From positions 310,001 through 374,000 of the forward strand of contig JABTUN010000004.1 in assembly GCA_015075365.1 (NCBI GenBank): a stretch of DNA of 64,000 nt, given 5' to 3'. Shown in pieces: positions 25,434 through 32,571 of the stretch. Made by a program: the position numbers and the translations under genes. Numbering within the stretch: the first letter of the stretch is position 1; each line of letters starts with the position of its first letter. A model generated the notes under the pieces. It did no database searches, was not told the origin of the DNA, and was given only the letters and a program-made list of their open reading frames with translations. The DNA is from Verrucomicrobiaceae bacterium. GTDB taxonomy: Bacteria > Verrucomicrobiota > Verrucomicrobiia > Verrucomicrobiales > Verrucomicrobiaceae.

Positions 25434-26144
25434 TCAACCACGAAGCACGCGCAGCAGATGCGCCAGCTCGTCATCCACCTCCGAGGGGTCATCCACCAGC
25501 CGCGCCACCTCCGCGCGGATCAGGTCCCGGAAGCGCGCGCGCAGGCGGCTCAGCGCCGTGCGCACCCCTCCCTCGTTGAGGTTCATCCGGGCGGCCAGGG
25601 CCGCGTGCGCGCTGCGCCCGCCCGGGTCAAAGAGATGCTCCCGCAGCACCTCAAAGCGGTCCGCCTGCCCCAGCGCCGCCTGCTCCGCCCCCAGTTGCTC
25701 CAGCGCGATCTCGATCAGCGTGTGCGCCCATTTCCTCTCGTAGGCGGTCTCCGGCGTCTCGCCCGTCGTCAGGCGGTTCGCCAGGTTCAGCTCCGGGTCC
25801 TCCACATCCAGCAGCGGCCCCACCGCCCCGCCGCGCTTCAGCGACTGCCTCCGCCCCAGATACGATTGCAGGAAGTTCCGGATCGACGTCAGCAGGAAGC
25901 AGCGGAAGCGCCCGCCTCCCGGGTGCGCGCGCCCCGGCAGGTTGCGCTCCAGCAGCAGGGCAAAGAAGGACTGCGTAACATCCTCCGCGTCCTCCTCACC
26001 CAGCCCGTGGCCGCGCACATAGGCGTGCAGCGGGCGCCAGTAGCGCCGGCACAGTTCCTCCAGCGCCGGGCGCCGCACGTCCGAGTCATCCCCCCCGGCA
26101 TCGAGCACCATCGTCCAGCAGGTGGTGTGAAAGTGGAAGGCCAT
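25434..26144 (-). CDS. ECF-type RNA polymerase sigma factor
   Basis: Protein of 236 residues from MAFHFHTTCWTMVL. Region 2 is recognisable (LEELCRRYWRPLHAYVRGHG, then EEDAEDVTQSFFALLLE) and region 4 near the C-terminus as a helix-turn-helix (HAALAARMNLNEGGVRTALSRLRARF). The long acidic segment between the two regions and the RYWRPLYAYxRxxG-type motif are typical of the large verrucomicrobial/planctomycete ECF group. No anti-sigma gene is adjacent. It sits between an NlpC/P60 hydrolase (31 bp upstream) and the oxidoreductase (50 bp downstream) on the same strand. Its regulon is unknown. Confidence 0.85.
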   Translation of the reverse strand: MAFHFHTTCWTMVLDAGGDDSDVRRPALEELCRRYWRPLHAYVRGHGLGEEDAEDVTQSFFALLLERNLPGRAHPGGGRFRCFLLTSIRNFLQSYLGRRQSLKRGGAVGPLLDVEDPELNLANRLTTGETPETAYERKWAHTLIEIALEQLGAEQAALGQADRFEVLREHLFDPGGRSAHAALAARMNLNEGGVRTALSRLRARFRDLIRAEVARLVDDPSEVDDELAHLLRVLRG

Positions 26145-26175
26145 GGCCCCGTGGATAGCCCCGCGCGCGGCGAAA

Positions 26176-27078
26176 TCAATCCCGGACCCCGCGCGTCGCC
26201 GGCGCGGGCGCGGGCGCGCTCGTCCGGGGCGGCAGCGCCCGCACCACCCCCGGGATCGAGCCGTACCCGTAAAACTCCACCTTCGGATCATCCGCCTTCG
26301 GCAGGCTGAAGTCGAACACGCTCACCCCGCAGCGCTTCTGGCCCGCGTAGCTCCGCCCGTCGCTCGATCCATAGATCACCGGCCTGCCATCGCTCGCGCG
26401 CCGGCCCAGGTACAGCATCACATGCGTCACCGGGATCACCCGCCCCGGCTCCACGCCCCCTTTGCGCGACCAGAACAGCAGATCCCCCGGCGCCAGCTTC
26501 GCAAAGCGGTCGTCCTCCAGCCTCGTCACCCCCTCCGTCCGCACAAAGGCACCCTTCCTCTGCACCCAGCCGCACATCTCGTCCGACTGCCGCGGCACAC
26601 CCGCCACCTTTTCATCCATCAGCACGCGATATACCGCACCGGAGCAGTCCATCCCTCCCTTCCCCGGATCGTGCGAGGCAAACAGATACGTCAGGTTCCT
26701 CTTCGTCAGGCCCAGCGCGGTCTGGATCACCTTTTTCACCGCCTCCGGCTGCGCGTCGTAGTCCGCCAGCTCGCCCGTCTCCATGGACGACACCGCCGCC
26801 GGTTTCACCTCCGGCTCCGCTGTCGGTGGATCGCCCCCGGCGGGCGTTGCCGGCTTCGTATCCCCCTTCGGCATCGCCTGCCCCCTCGCCGTCTCCGGCG
26901 CGGGCGTTGTCTCCACCGCCTTCCGCACCTCCTCCGGTGCCTCCGCCGCCTGTTTCGCCTCCGGCTTCTTCACCGGGGCCTTTTTCGCCGTCGCCTTCTT
27001 CTTCTCCACCGCCCCGGCGCCCACCGCCGGGCACAGCACCGCCGCCACGAGGCACATCATCCACACCAGTCTCTTCAT
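26176..27078 (-). CDS. NlpC/P60 peptidoglycan endopeptidase
   Basis: Protein of 300 residues with a signal peptide (MKRLVWMMCLVAAVLCPAVGAGA). Residues 25-100 are a Lys/Ala/Pro-rich linker. The NlpC/P60 domain follows, with the catalytic cysteine Cys145 in GMDCSGAVYRVL, then the PRQSDEM motif, LAPGDLLFW and the catalytic His219 in VTHVMLYLG. Such enzymes cut peptide stems of peptidoglycan in the cell envelope. The tail is Pro/Ala-rich. It is the first gene of the leftward string ending at 22516. The region upstream holds palindromes and recombination sites, not genes. Confidence 0.88.
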   Translation of the reverse strand: MKRLVWMMCLVAAVLCPAVGAGAVEKKKATAKKAPVKKPEAKQAAEAPEEVRKAVETTPAPETARGQAMPKGDTKPATPAGGDPPTAEPEVKPAAVSSMETGELADYDAQPEAVKKVIQTALGLTKRNLTYLFASHDPGKGGMDCSGAVYRVLMDEKVAGVPRQSDEMCGWVQRKGAFVRTEGVTRLEDDRFAKLAPGDLLFWSRKGGVEPGRVIPVTHVMLYLGRRASDGRPVIYGSSDGRSYAGQKRCGVSVFDFSLPKADDPKVEFYGYGSIPGVVRALPPRTSAPAPAPATRGVRD

Positions 27079-27210
27079 GCCCGCATTCCACCAGAGGCCG
27101 CCGCCGCGCGCAATCAGGAAATCCGCCCCGGCACACCGCCCACACCACGTCCGCGAAGGGCCGCAGCCCGGCGGCCATCCACCGCGCAGAAAACGGGGAC
27201 CGCGGATAGT

Positions 27211-27266
27211 GCAGGCGCATTCGCCAGAATGCGGAGCGGCCTTCTCGTTCTGGCGAACGAGCCTGC
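27211..27266 (+). repeat. 56-bp palindromic repeat
   Basis: GCAGGC, then ATTCGCCAGAA, faces TTCTGGCGAAC, then GCCTGC, around an 18-nt loop. The inner 10 bp arms are perfect. It lies in the 453-bp gene-free gap between the NlpC gene and cassette 3, just outside the last recombination site. The rest of the gap holds no credible gene. Confidence 0.75.
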
Positions 27267-27364
27267 GACCCTGCCGCCGCGCTGCCGGCCGCAAGGGTGA
27301 CGGCCAAGGGCACGAGCCCGTTAAAGCCGGGGTTCTCCTGCTGCGCAGACCCTCCAGCGATCAA

Positions 27365-27491
27365 GGGCTAGCGACCCGGATCAGGCGACGGCCTCGGCGG
27401 CGCGGGTGGAGCGCACCGTGCGCTCACGAACTCCCGCGACGCTCGAACGGACGGCGGAGAGACCGTTCGCTGCAGCGCATGTTCGCCTTGG
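27365..27491 (-). other. attC-like site A, degenerate, at the distal end of the array
   Basis: Read leftward: R'' GGCGAAC, then a CTGCAGCGAACGGTC arm, a long central region with its own hairpin, an inner arm GGCCGTCGCCTGATCC, a 5-nt spacer and GCTAGCCC in place of GTTCGCCC. The inner arm matches the other two sites. The outer arm pairs less well, and the crossover triplet reads GCT instead of GTT. Probably a decayed or hybrid end site. Confidence 0.6.
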
Positions 27492-27531
27492 TTTCGTCGG
27501 TGCTGGTGGTCATAGAAAGGACCAGGTGAAC

Positions 27532-27990
27532 TCAGAACTTTGGAGGGTCTATAATGACGGAGACAGCGGCAATCGAGACCGTGACAAGATTCACGGTGGC
27601 TAGCAGCCAAAATCCTCGCCTGCCCAGCACGAGTCCAAAGCCGCTCCGAAGAACGAAACCTTCAACCACGGCATTCATAATGGCAGCCAATATGACAGAT
27701 GCCGTCCAAGTAACAGGGTTAAACGAGCCGATGTTCAGCAGCGGGTAAATCGTCATGGATGCCAACAACTCCCAACCGATGCCAGACAATGGAATCAGGA
27801 TCAGGCCCAGTAAGGCAGAAACGAGATTCATACTGAGGTCAGCCCATAAGCAGCGCACTCCCCTGAGGGTTGTGCCATAGCGAAGGTAAAGAAACTCAAC
27901 AACAAGGCCCGCTAGAATCGGTATCACAGCCACGATGCGTCCGGTGAGGATCATCGAAGGCCAAACGATATTGGATAGCAGGATCATCAT
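27532..27990 (-). CDS. Cassette 3: small integral membrane protein
   Basis: Protein of 152 residues with about four hydrophobic segments (for example VAVIPILAGLVVEFLYL, LVSALLGLILIPLSGIGW, TASVILAAIMNAVVEGF and LLATVNLVTVSIAAVSVII). It starts at a double Met (MMILLSN). No family recognised. The gene is enclosed by attC-like sites: it starts 21 bp after the end of site B, and its stop is about 40 bp before site A. No promoter of its own is obvious. Confidence 0.72.
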   Translation of the reverse strand: MMILLSNIVWPSMILTGRIVAVIPILAGLVVEFLYLRYGTTLRGVRCLWADLSMNLVSALLGLILIPLSGIGWELLASMTIYPLLNIGSFNPVTWTASVILAAIMNAVVEGFVLRSGFGLVLGRRGFWLLATVNLVTVSIAAVSVIIDPPKF

Positions 27991-28010
27991 CGGCTAGGCA
28001 CCTCGAATTT

Positions 28011-28103
28011 GGGCGTCTCGGATCAGGCAACGGCGAGCGCAAGACGTTGCTGACACGACTGATAGCCTTCGAGCCGTTGCCTGCATCCGTTTTGTTCGCC
28101 CTG
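28011..28103 (-). other. attC-like site B, crossover triplet lost
   Basis: Nearly identical to site C: R'' GGGCGAAC, spacer AAAAC, arm GGATGCAGGCAACGGC, 38-nt loop, arm GCCGTTGCCTGATCC. After the inner arm it reads GAGACGCCC, where site C has GAGTCGTTCGCCC. The 4-nt net loss removes the GTT needed for strand exchange, so cassette 3 may be locked in place. Confidence 0.82.
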
Positions 28104-28130
28104 TTGATGTCGGTGATTATCGTCATGATC

Positions 28131-28544
28131 TTATCCCTCCGGCATGATCCACAGGAAGATGACTCTGCCATCCTTCTGGTCGAGGAGCGCCTCAAAGCCA
28201 GATCCAGAATGTCCGGGATTAACGACGGACCAGACCTTGCGATCAGGTTTCAAGTCAGCAAGCTTGCCATAAAGAATCAGAGACATCTTCTTTGGTGAGA
28301 GACTGTTCGTGATATTGGTATGAACCTTTTCGGAGGACTCCGCTACGGCACCAACACGGCCCTCCTCATAGACCTGATGCTTCAGGTGTTCATGAAATGA
28401 AGATGCCCGGAGTTTCGGTGACAGGACGGCTTCCCATTCTGATCGAAACGCTTTGATGGCTTCTTCAGGGGACTTTGGAGGCTCCGCTTTGCATGTAGCC
28501 ATCAGAGCAAAGAGCCAACAAAGAGGGACTGAGAAAAGTTTCAT
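28131..28544 (-). CDS. Cassette 2: exported hypothetical protein
   Basis: Protein of 137 residues with a signal peptide (MKLFSVPLCWLFALMATCKAEPP, cleavage near residue 20). The mature part is helical at first (PEEAIKAFRSEWEAVLSPKL), then has strand-rich sequence ending VWSVVNPGHSGSGFEALLDQ and VIFLWIMPEG. No family recognised. It lies between site C and site B. A longer in-frame start would run into the recombination site and was rejected. Confidence 0.72.
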   Translation of the reverse strand: MKLFSVPLCWLFALMATCKAEPPKSPEEAIKAFRSEWEAVLSPKLRASSFHEHLKHQVYEEGRVGAVAESSEKVHTNITNSLSPKKMSLILYGKLADLKPDRKVWSVVNPGHSGSGFEALLDQKDGRVIFLWIMPEG

Positions 28545-28568
28545 GATAGCAGGGTGTGCTCGTCTCTT

Positions 28569-28663
28569 GGGCGAACGACTCGGATCAGGCGACGGCGAGC
28601 GCAAGACGTTGCTGACACGACAGACAGCCTTCGAGCCGTTGCCTGCATCCGTTTTGTTCGCCC
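28569..28663 (-). other. attC-like site C, intact
   Basis: Read leftward, the 95-bp site is R'' GGGCGAAC, spacer AAAAC, L'' GGATGCAGGCAACGGC, a 38-nt variable loop, L' GCCGTCGCCTGATCC, spacer GAGTC, R' GTTCGCCC. L'' and L' pair except for one extra G in L'' and one G-T type position. The two 5-nt spacers do not pair. AAC/GTT ends, unpaired central spacer and one extrahelical base are the structural hallmarks of integron attC sites. Orientation agrees with the cassette genes. Confidence 0.88.
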
Positions 28664-28687
28664 TTGGTTTGTTGATCGGCTCTCGCA

Positions 28688-29254
28688 TCAGAAATGGGGG
28701 AGTGAAAAGTGTGGGGGATATACCTCAATCAGTCCGGCAAATCCAGAGTCGGTGCCCTGCGCCCTGTCCAAGAGGTAGATGCAATCCTCGGCGTGAACCC
28801 ATCGCCAAGTGTCGGTCCTGTGGCGGTTGGCGTAGTCACAGTAAGCACCCACACTCAAAGGGTAGAACAGATAGGCAGTGAAGAATGAGAGGGCACCGAC
28901 TGAGGCTGGCCGCCACAATGAGCGGAACCGAGGGAATGGCACCAAGACGCTAGCGGCGAGAGTGAATCCGACGGTGAGGAGCAAGGGAATCAAATAAGCA
29001 ATGATGGCACCCCACCGATCTAGCCCCGTCAACTTTGGGGACCACCCGAAGAATGCCAAGACCAGGCTGCATAACAACACGATCAGTAGGGCCGAGGCAC
29101 TTCCCAAAAGGCACTTCCGCAGCCACTGCTGACGGACACGAAGCAGCGCCAGCGCAAGCAAGGCAGGAATCAGTCCCCAACCAATTATCTCGGGGAGGTG
29201 TCGAAGACACAGTGCCAGTTGAACCGACATCACGCTCTGGTCATCGTGCTGCAT
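28688..29254 (-). CDS. Cassette 1: integral membrane protein
   Basis: Protein of 188 residues with about four membrane segments (IIGWGLIPALLALALL; LLGSASALLIVLLCSLVLAFF; AIIAYLIPLLLTVGFTLAASV; VGALSFFTAYLFYPL), then a soluble C-terminal stretch with several Trp, Cys and His (DTWRWVHAEDCIYLL). No family recognised. It starts 7 bp after a GTTCGCCC element and stops 24 bp before attC site C, so the cassette is tightly packed. Confidence 0.72.
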   Translation of the reverse strand: MQHDDQSVMSVQLALCLRHLPEIIGWGLIPALLALALLRVRQQWLRKCLLGSASALLIVLLCSLVLAFFGWSPKLTGLDRWGAIIAYLIPLLLTVGFTLAASVLVPFPRFRSLWRPASVGALSFFTAYLFYPLSVGAYCDYANRHRTDTWRWVHAEDCIYLLDRAQGTDSGFAGLIEVYPPHFSLPHF

Positions 29255-29432
29255 TTGGGTTGGGCGAACAATTCAGATGGGAAACACTTCTGTCGGTTTG
29301 CCAGCACCTTGATGGGCGGCAAAAGGGTGGGAAAAGCGGTTCATCCGGGAAGTGAGTGCGCGTGGAAAGAGCTTGGAAGGCTGGAGCCTGCCTGGGTGGG
29401 AGTTGAAAACGTGTCGGAGAACATGCGGATAC

Positions 29433-29641
29433 GAGCCTGAAAGGCTCTGGGAGCAACAGCCGAGGCTCGAAGAGCCTGGGGACTTGTCGGAATGAGTGCG
29501 GCACTCTGAAAGAGTGCGGGAGAGCTTTCGCGGGTTCTCCTGCGCTCTTTCAGAGCGCCTGGCTGACTTTTCCTGGGTCCCAGGGTTTGCGCGGCTACGC
29601 CGCTTCAACCCTGGGCTGGAATCCTTGAGGCTTTCAGCCTC
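29433..29641 (+). repeat. Cluster of six short palindromes
   Basis: Within about 210 bp are GAGCCTGAAAGGCTC (29433-29447), AGGCTCGAAGAGCCT (29463-29477), GCACTCTGAAAGAGTGC (29501-29517), GCGCTCTTTCAGAGCGC (29542-29558), a longer hairpin CCCAGGGTT...AACCCTGGG (29579-29615) and GAGGCTTTCAGCCTC (29627-29641). Four share a TGAAAG or CTTTCA core with different arms. The cluster lies in the 1730-bp gene-poor stretch 29255-30984, in which I see no convincing gene. Confidence 0.8.
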
Positions 29642-29890
29642 TCTTTGGCATGGCGAAGCAGTGTCGAAGACTCTCCGCACCAACTTCACGGATGAGCCGG
29701 AAAAGCACGGTGCTGACGACTTCATGGTGTGGTTTTAGCCGCACATGGCGGAATTGGGCAACCAAAATGCTTGATCGCGTGGCTGTTGGGAGGTGTTTGA
29801 AAACCCAGTGCGAATGATGCGGCGAAGCAAGGTCGTCCTCCCGCTCCGCGAGAGGAGCCGGGCGCTGGAAGGGCCTGGGCAAGAGCCTTT

Positions 29891-30076
29891 GGACTGCGGC
29901 AGCCTGCTGCCGCTTTTTTTCGAGGCAGCCCTGCTGCCGCCGCAGGCTCCCGGTCCACGCCAAGGCCCCGATGTGGTGCCGTTGCCTTCGCTCATTGGGA
30001 GACGATGTGGCGGCGCTCACAGAACCGACGGCCAGCAGGCTGGCCTCCCAAAAGCGGCAGCAGGCTGCCGCAGTCC
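29891..30076 (+). repeat. 27-bp perfect inverted repeat pair of hairpins
   Basis: Bases 29891-29917 and 30050-30076 are exact reverse complements over 27 bp. Each arm also folds on itself (GCGGCAG-CCTG-CTGCCGC). Next to the right arm is another hairpin, GGCCAGCAGGCTGGCC (30030-30045). The spacing of 132 bp and the sequence suggest two oppositely oriented copies of one dispersed element. Confidence 0.85.
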
Positions 30077-30337
30077 ATGCCGGTCTGACTGAAAAATTTC
30101 CTCTTCATAAAAAAAAGGCCGGTTTGGTATTTTGCGCGCATTCCTGGAGGCGGACCTCAACCAGCCGCGCTCTCGCCATGAAGCTGCTCACGCTCTTTTT
30201 TGCGCCCGGAACACGACGCCGCGGTGCGGCGGGGGAAATGGCGTTTTCCTTTTTCACGCCGGCGGGGTTCCAGCGGGGAAAAGGAACCCGCCCGTGGCCA
30301 AAATACCTGGCATTTTCTCGGCATGGCATTTTCTCGC

Positions 30338-30694
30338 TGGACGAGCCAAGGCTTCCGCTGGATGCGCCAGGGCTTCCCTTGGACGAGCGAGCGGTTCCCC
30401 TGGATGAGCCAGCGGTTCCCCCGGACGAGCGAGCGGTTCCCCCGGACGAGCGAGCGGTTCCCCTGGATGAGCCAGCGGTTCCCCTGGATGAGCCAGCGGT
30501 TCCCCCGGATGAGCCAGCGGTTCCCCCGGGCGAGCCAGCGGTTCCCCTGGATGAGCCAGCGGTTCCCCCGGGCGAGCGAGCGGTTCCCCCGGATGAGCCA
30601 GCGGTTCCCCCAGACGAGCCAGCGGTTCCCCTGGATGAGCGAGCGGTTCCCCTGGACGAGCCAGCGGTTCCCCTGGGGGAGCGAGCGGTTCCCT
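30338..30694 (+). repeat. 21-bp tandem repeat, 17 copies
   Basis: The unit is close to GATGAGCCAGCGGTTCCCC plus two bases, repeated 17 times without interruption in phase. Because 21 is a multiple of three, several frames stay open. On the plus strand they give heptads SQRFPWM/SERFPRT (an ATG at 30323 would start such a protein) or LDEPAVP/PDERAVP; on the minus strand GEPLAHP or RGTAGSS. Copies vary mainly at two places (CTGGAT/CCGGAC and GCCA/GCGA). I cannot say which frame, if any, is translated. About 270 bp of GC-rich DNA follow before glcF. Confidence 0.9.
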
Positions 30695-30984
30695 GGCGGG
30701 CCAGGGCCATCCGGGCATCCAGCCGGGCGGTCACCCCCGGCTTGGCGCGGGCCGCCTCGCCGCAGGGAGCCGCTGCGTCCGCTCCGGCAGGAGCAGGGTG
30801 GCCGGGGCGGCAGGTGGCGGGGTGGGGCGGACTTCGGCGGGGGGCGGAGCTTTTTGAGCGCCTCCCAAAGGAAGGTTTCCCCCGCACGGGGGGATGGTCC
30901 GCTCTTTCCACAGCAGACGCAGGACGGCCGGTGTGAATTGACTGATGGATTCCGCGTGGGCGCCGCTTATTGGAAGGCCCGCCC

Positions 30985-32280
30985 GTGAGCGCCGCATCCC
31001 TTCTCAAATCCCTCGATTACTCCGTGCTCCAGCAGTGCATGCACTGCGGCATGTGCCTGCCGACGTGCCCGACGTATGTGGAGACGAAAATGGAGCGCAA
31101 CAGCCCGCGCGGGCGCATCTCCCTGATGCGGGCGGTGGCGGACGGGGAGCTGGAGGTGACGAAGGCGCTGTCCGACGAGATGTACTACTGCCTGGGCTGC
31201 CTGGCGTGCCAGACGGCCTGCCCGGCGGGTGTGAACTACGCGGAGCTCTTCGAAACGGCCCGGGCGGAGGTGGAGCAGGCGGGCGTGGCGCGCGCGCCGC
31301 AGCGGGACTTCTGGCGCTGGCTGACGCTGAACACGATTTTCATGCGGCCGTGGCTGCTGCGGCTGATCGGACGCGTGCTGCGGCTGTATCAGGCCACGGG
31401 ACTCGATGCGCTGATGCGGAAGGTGAAGTTTTTCGGCCTGATGCCGCGCTCCCTGGCCGCGCTGGAGCCGCAGACGCCGCGCATGGCGGCGCGCTTCTCC
31501 GACGAGGTGATTTCGCCGGTGGAATGCCCCGAGGGCGGCAGGAAGCACCGCGTGGGCATGCTGACCGGCTGCGTGCAGGACCTGGCCTTCTCCGATGTGA
31601 ACCGCGACACGGTGGATGTGCTGCTGGCGAACGGCTGCGAGGTGGTGACGCCGCGCGCGCAGAGCTGCTGCGGCTCCCTGCACGCGCACAATGGCGAGCT
31701 GGAACTGGCACGCGAGCTGGCGCGGCGGCAGATCGACGCCTTTGACCTCGATTCGCTCGACGCGATCATCACGAACGCGGGCGGCTGCGGCTCCCATTTG
31801 AAGACCTACGGCCACCTGCTGCACGACGACCCGTTTTATGCCGGGAAGGCCGCGCAGTGGGACCGGAAGGTGAAGGACATCCATGAGTGGCTGGCGCACA
31901 TCGGCATCCGCAGGCCGCTGGCGGGCGCGGGTGTGACCGAGGTAACCTACCACGAGAGCTGCCACCTGTGCCACGGGCAGAAGATCGTCTCCCAGCCGCG
32001 GGCGGTGCTGCAAAGCATTCCCGGACTCGTCTTGAAGGAGCTGCCGGAGTCGAACTGGTGCTGCGGCAGCGCGGGCATCTACAACATCACGCAGCCGGAG
32101 CAGAGCCGGAAGCTGCTGGAGCGCAAGGTGGCCTGCATCACGGCGACGCAGGCGCCGGTGGTGGCCACGAGCAATCCGGGCTGCCATCTGCAGATCGCCA
32201 ACGGCCTGCGCGCCAGCGGCCAGAGCGTGACGCAGCCGGTGACGCTGCTGGCGCGGGCGTATCGGAATGAAGTTCGCTAA
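30985..32280 (+). CDS. glcF: Glycolate oxidase iron-sulfur subunit
   Basis: Protein of 431 residues from a GTG at 30985; a TTG at 30970 is the alternative start. Two 4Fe-4S motifs are present: CMHCGMCLPTCP and CLGCLACQTACP. Two CCG-type domains follow (CCGSLHAH...NAGGCGSHL, and CCGSAGIYN...NPGCHLQ), the layout of GlcF and related heterodisulfide-reductase-like subunits. GlcF carries electrons from glycolate oxidation by GlcD to the membrane; glcD/glcE are not adjacent. A 2-phosphoglycolate phosphatase gene lies 5 kb away. Related lactate-oxidation subunits are possible. Confidence 0.88.
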   Translation: MSAASLLKSLDYSVLQQCMHCGMCLPTCPTYVETKMERNSPRGRISLMRAVADGELEVTKALSDEMYYCLGCLACQTACPAGVNYAELFETARAEVEQAGVARAPQRDFWRWLTLNTIFMRPWLLRLIGRVLRLYQATGLDALMRKVKFFGLMPRSLAALEPQTPRMAARFSDEVISPVECPEGGRKHRVGMLTGCVQDLAFSDVNRDTVDVLLANGCEVVTPRAQSCCGSLHAHNGELELARELARRQIDAFDLDSLDAIITNAGGCGSHLKTYGHLLHDDPFYAGKAAQWDRKVKDIHEWLAHIGIRRPLAGAGVTEVTYHESCHLCHGQKIVSQPRAVLQSIPGLVLKELPESNWCCGSAGIYNITQPEQSRKLLERKVACITATQAPVVATSNPGCHLQIANGLRASGQSVTQPVTLLARAYRNEVR

Positions 32281-32298
32281 ATCGCAACGATGCAGTTG

Positions 32299-32453
32299 AA
32301 CCACGAAGAGGCACAAATGGACACGAATGATTCTGGTGAAACGGGTGAATGGCGTGAACCACCGCTTGTCACCCGCTGGTAGCCGGATCATGGGCGCCAC
32401 AGACAGGTTGCATCACCTGTGCGATTCGTGTGTCTTCGTGCTCATTCGTGGTT
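32299..32453 (+). repeat. Inverted CACGAA-type repeats in an intergenic gap
   Basis: AACCACGAAG (32299-32308) with ACACGAATGA nearby faces ATTCGTGGTT (32444-32453) with GATTCGTGTG nearby, so the ends of this 155-bp segment are near inverted copies. It lies in the 291-bp gap between glcF and the FHA-cyclase gene (convergent). No terminator with a T-run is obvious and no gene is seen there. Confidence 0.5.
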
Positions 32454-32571
32454 TCCCGGCGAATGGTCGCGGCTACAGCCAGAGTCCTCACGCGGCTGAG
32501 ATTGGAACGCCGCGGAGGAGATGAATTCGGAAGGTTTTCTCTGCGGAGATTCATATTGAATCATCGACCGT

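Larger units (their letters stand above)
27365..29271 (-). mobile_element. Integron cassette cluster without integrase (CALIN-like), three cassettes
   Basis: Three leftward genes alternate with attC-like recombination sites (28569-28663, 28011-28103, 27365-27491). All genes and sites point the same way. Each cassette begins with the same sequence after the crossover side, GCCCAA (29262 region, 28569 region, 28011 region, read on the minus strand), and each stop codon lies 24-40 bp before the next site, leaving almost no free DNA. A lone R'-like end (GTTCGCCC, 29269-29262) opens the array. The 1.7 kb beyond it contain no integrase gene. The encoded products are small membrane or exported proteins with no recognised family, as is usual for integron cassettes. 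Confidence 0.8.

Noticed and set aside
29262..29345. A fourth attC site or an attI at the proximal end of the array
   Set aside because: Only the terminal GTTCGCCC is present. No matching inner arms were found beyond it, so it is mentioned as an R'-like end but not called as a site.
30338..30694. CRISPR array
   Set aside because: Units of 21 bp follow one another with no spacers, and no cas gene is in the window.
29971..31007. Protein genes spanning the 21-bp repeats on either strand (up to about 320 residues)
   Set aside because: The open frames result from repeats without stop codons and GC-rich DNA. No frame has a credible start, domain or codon pattern over the others, so only the repeat is listed.
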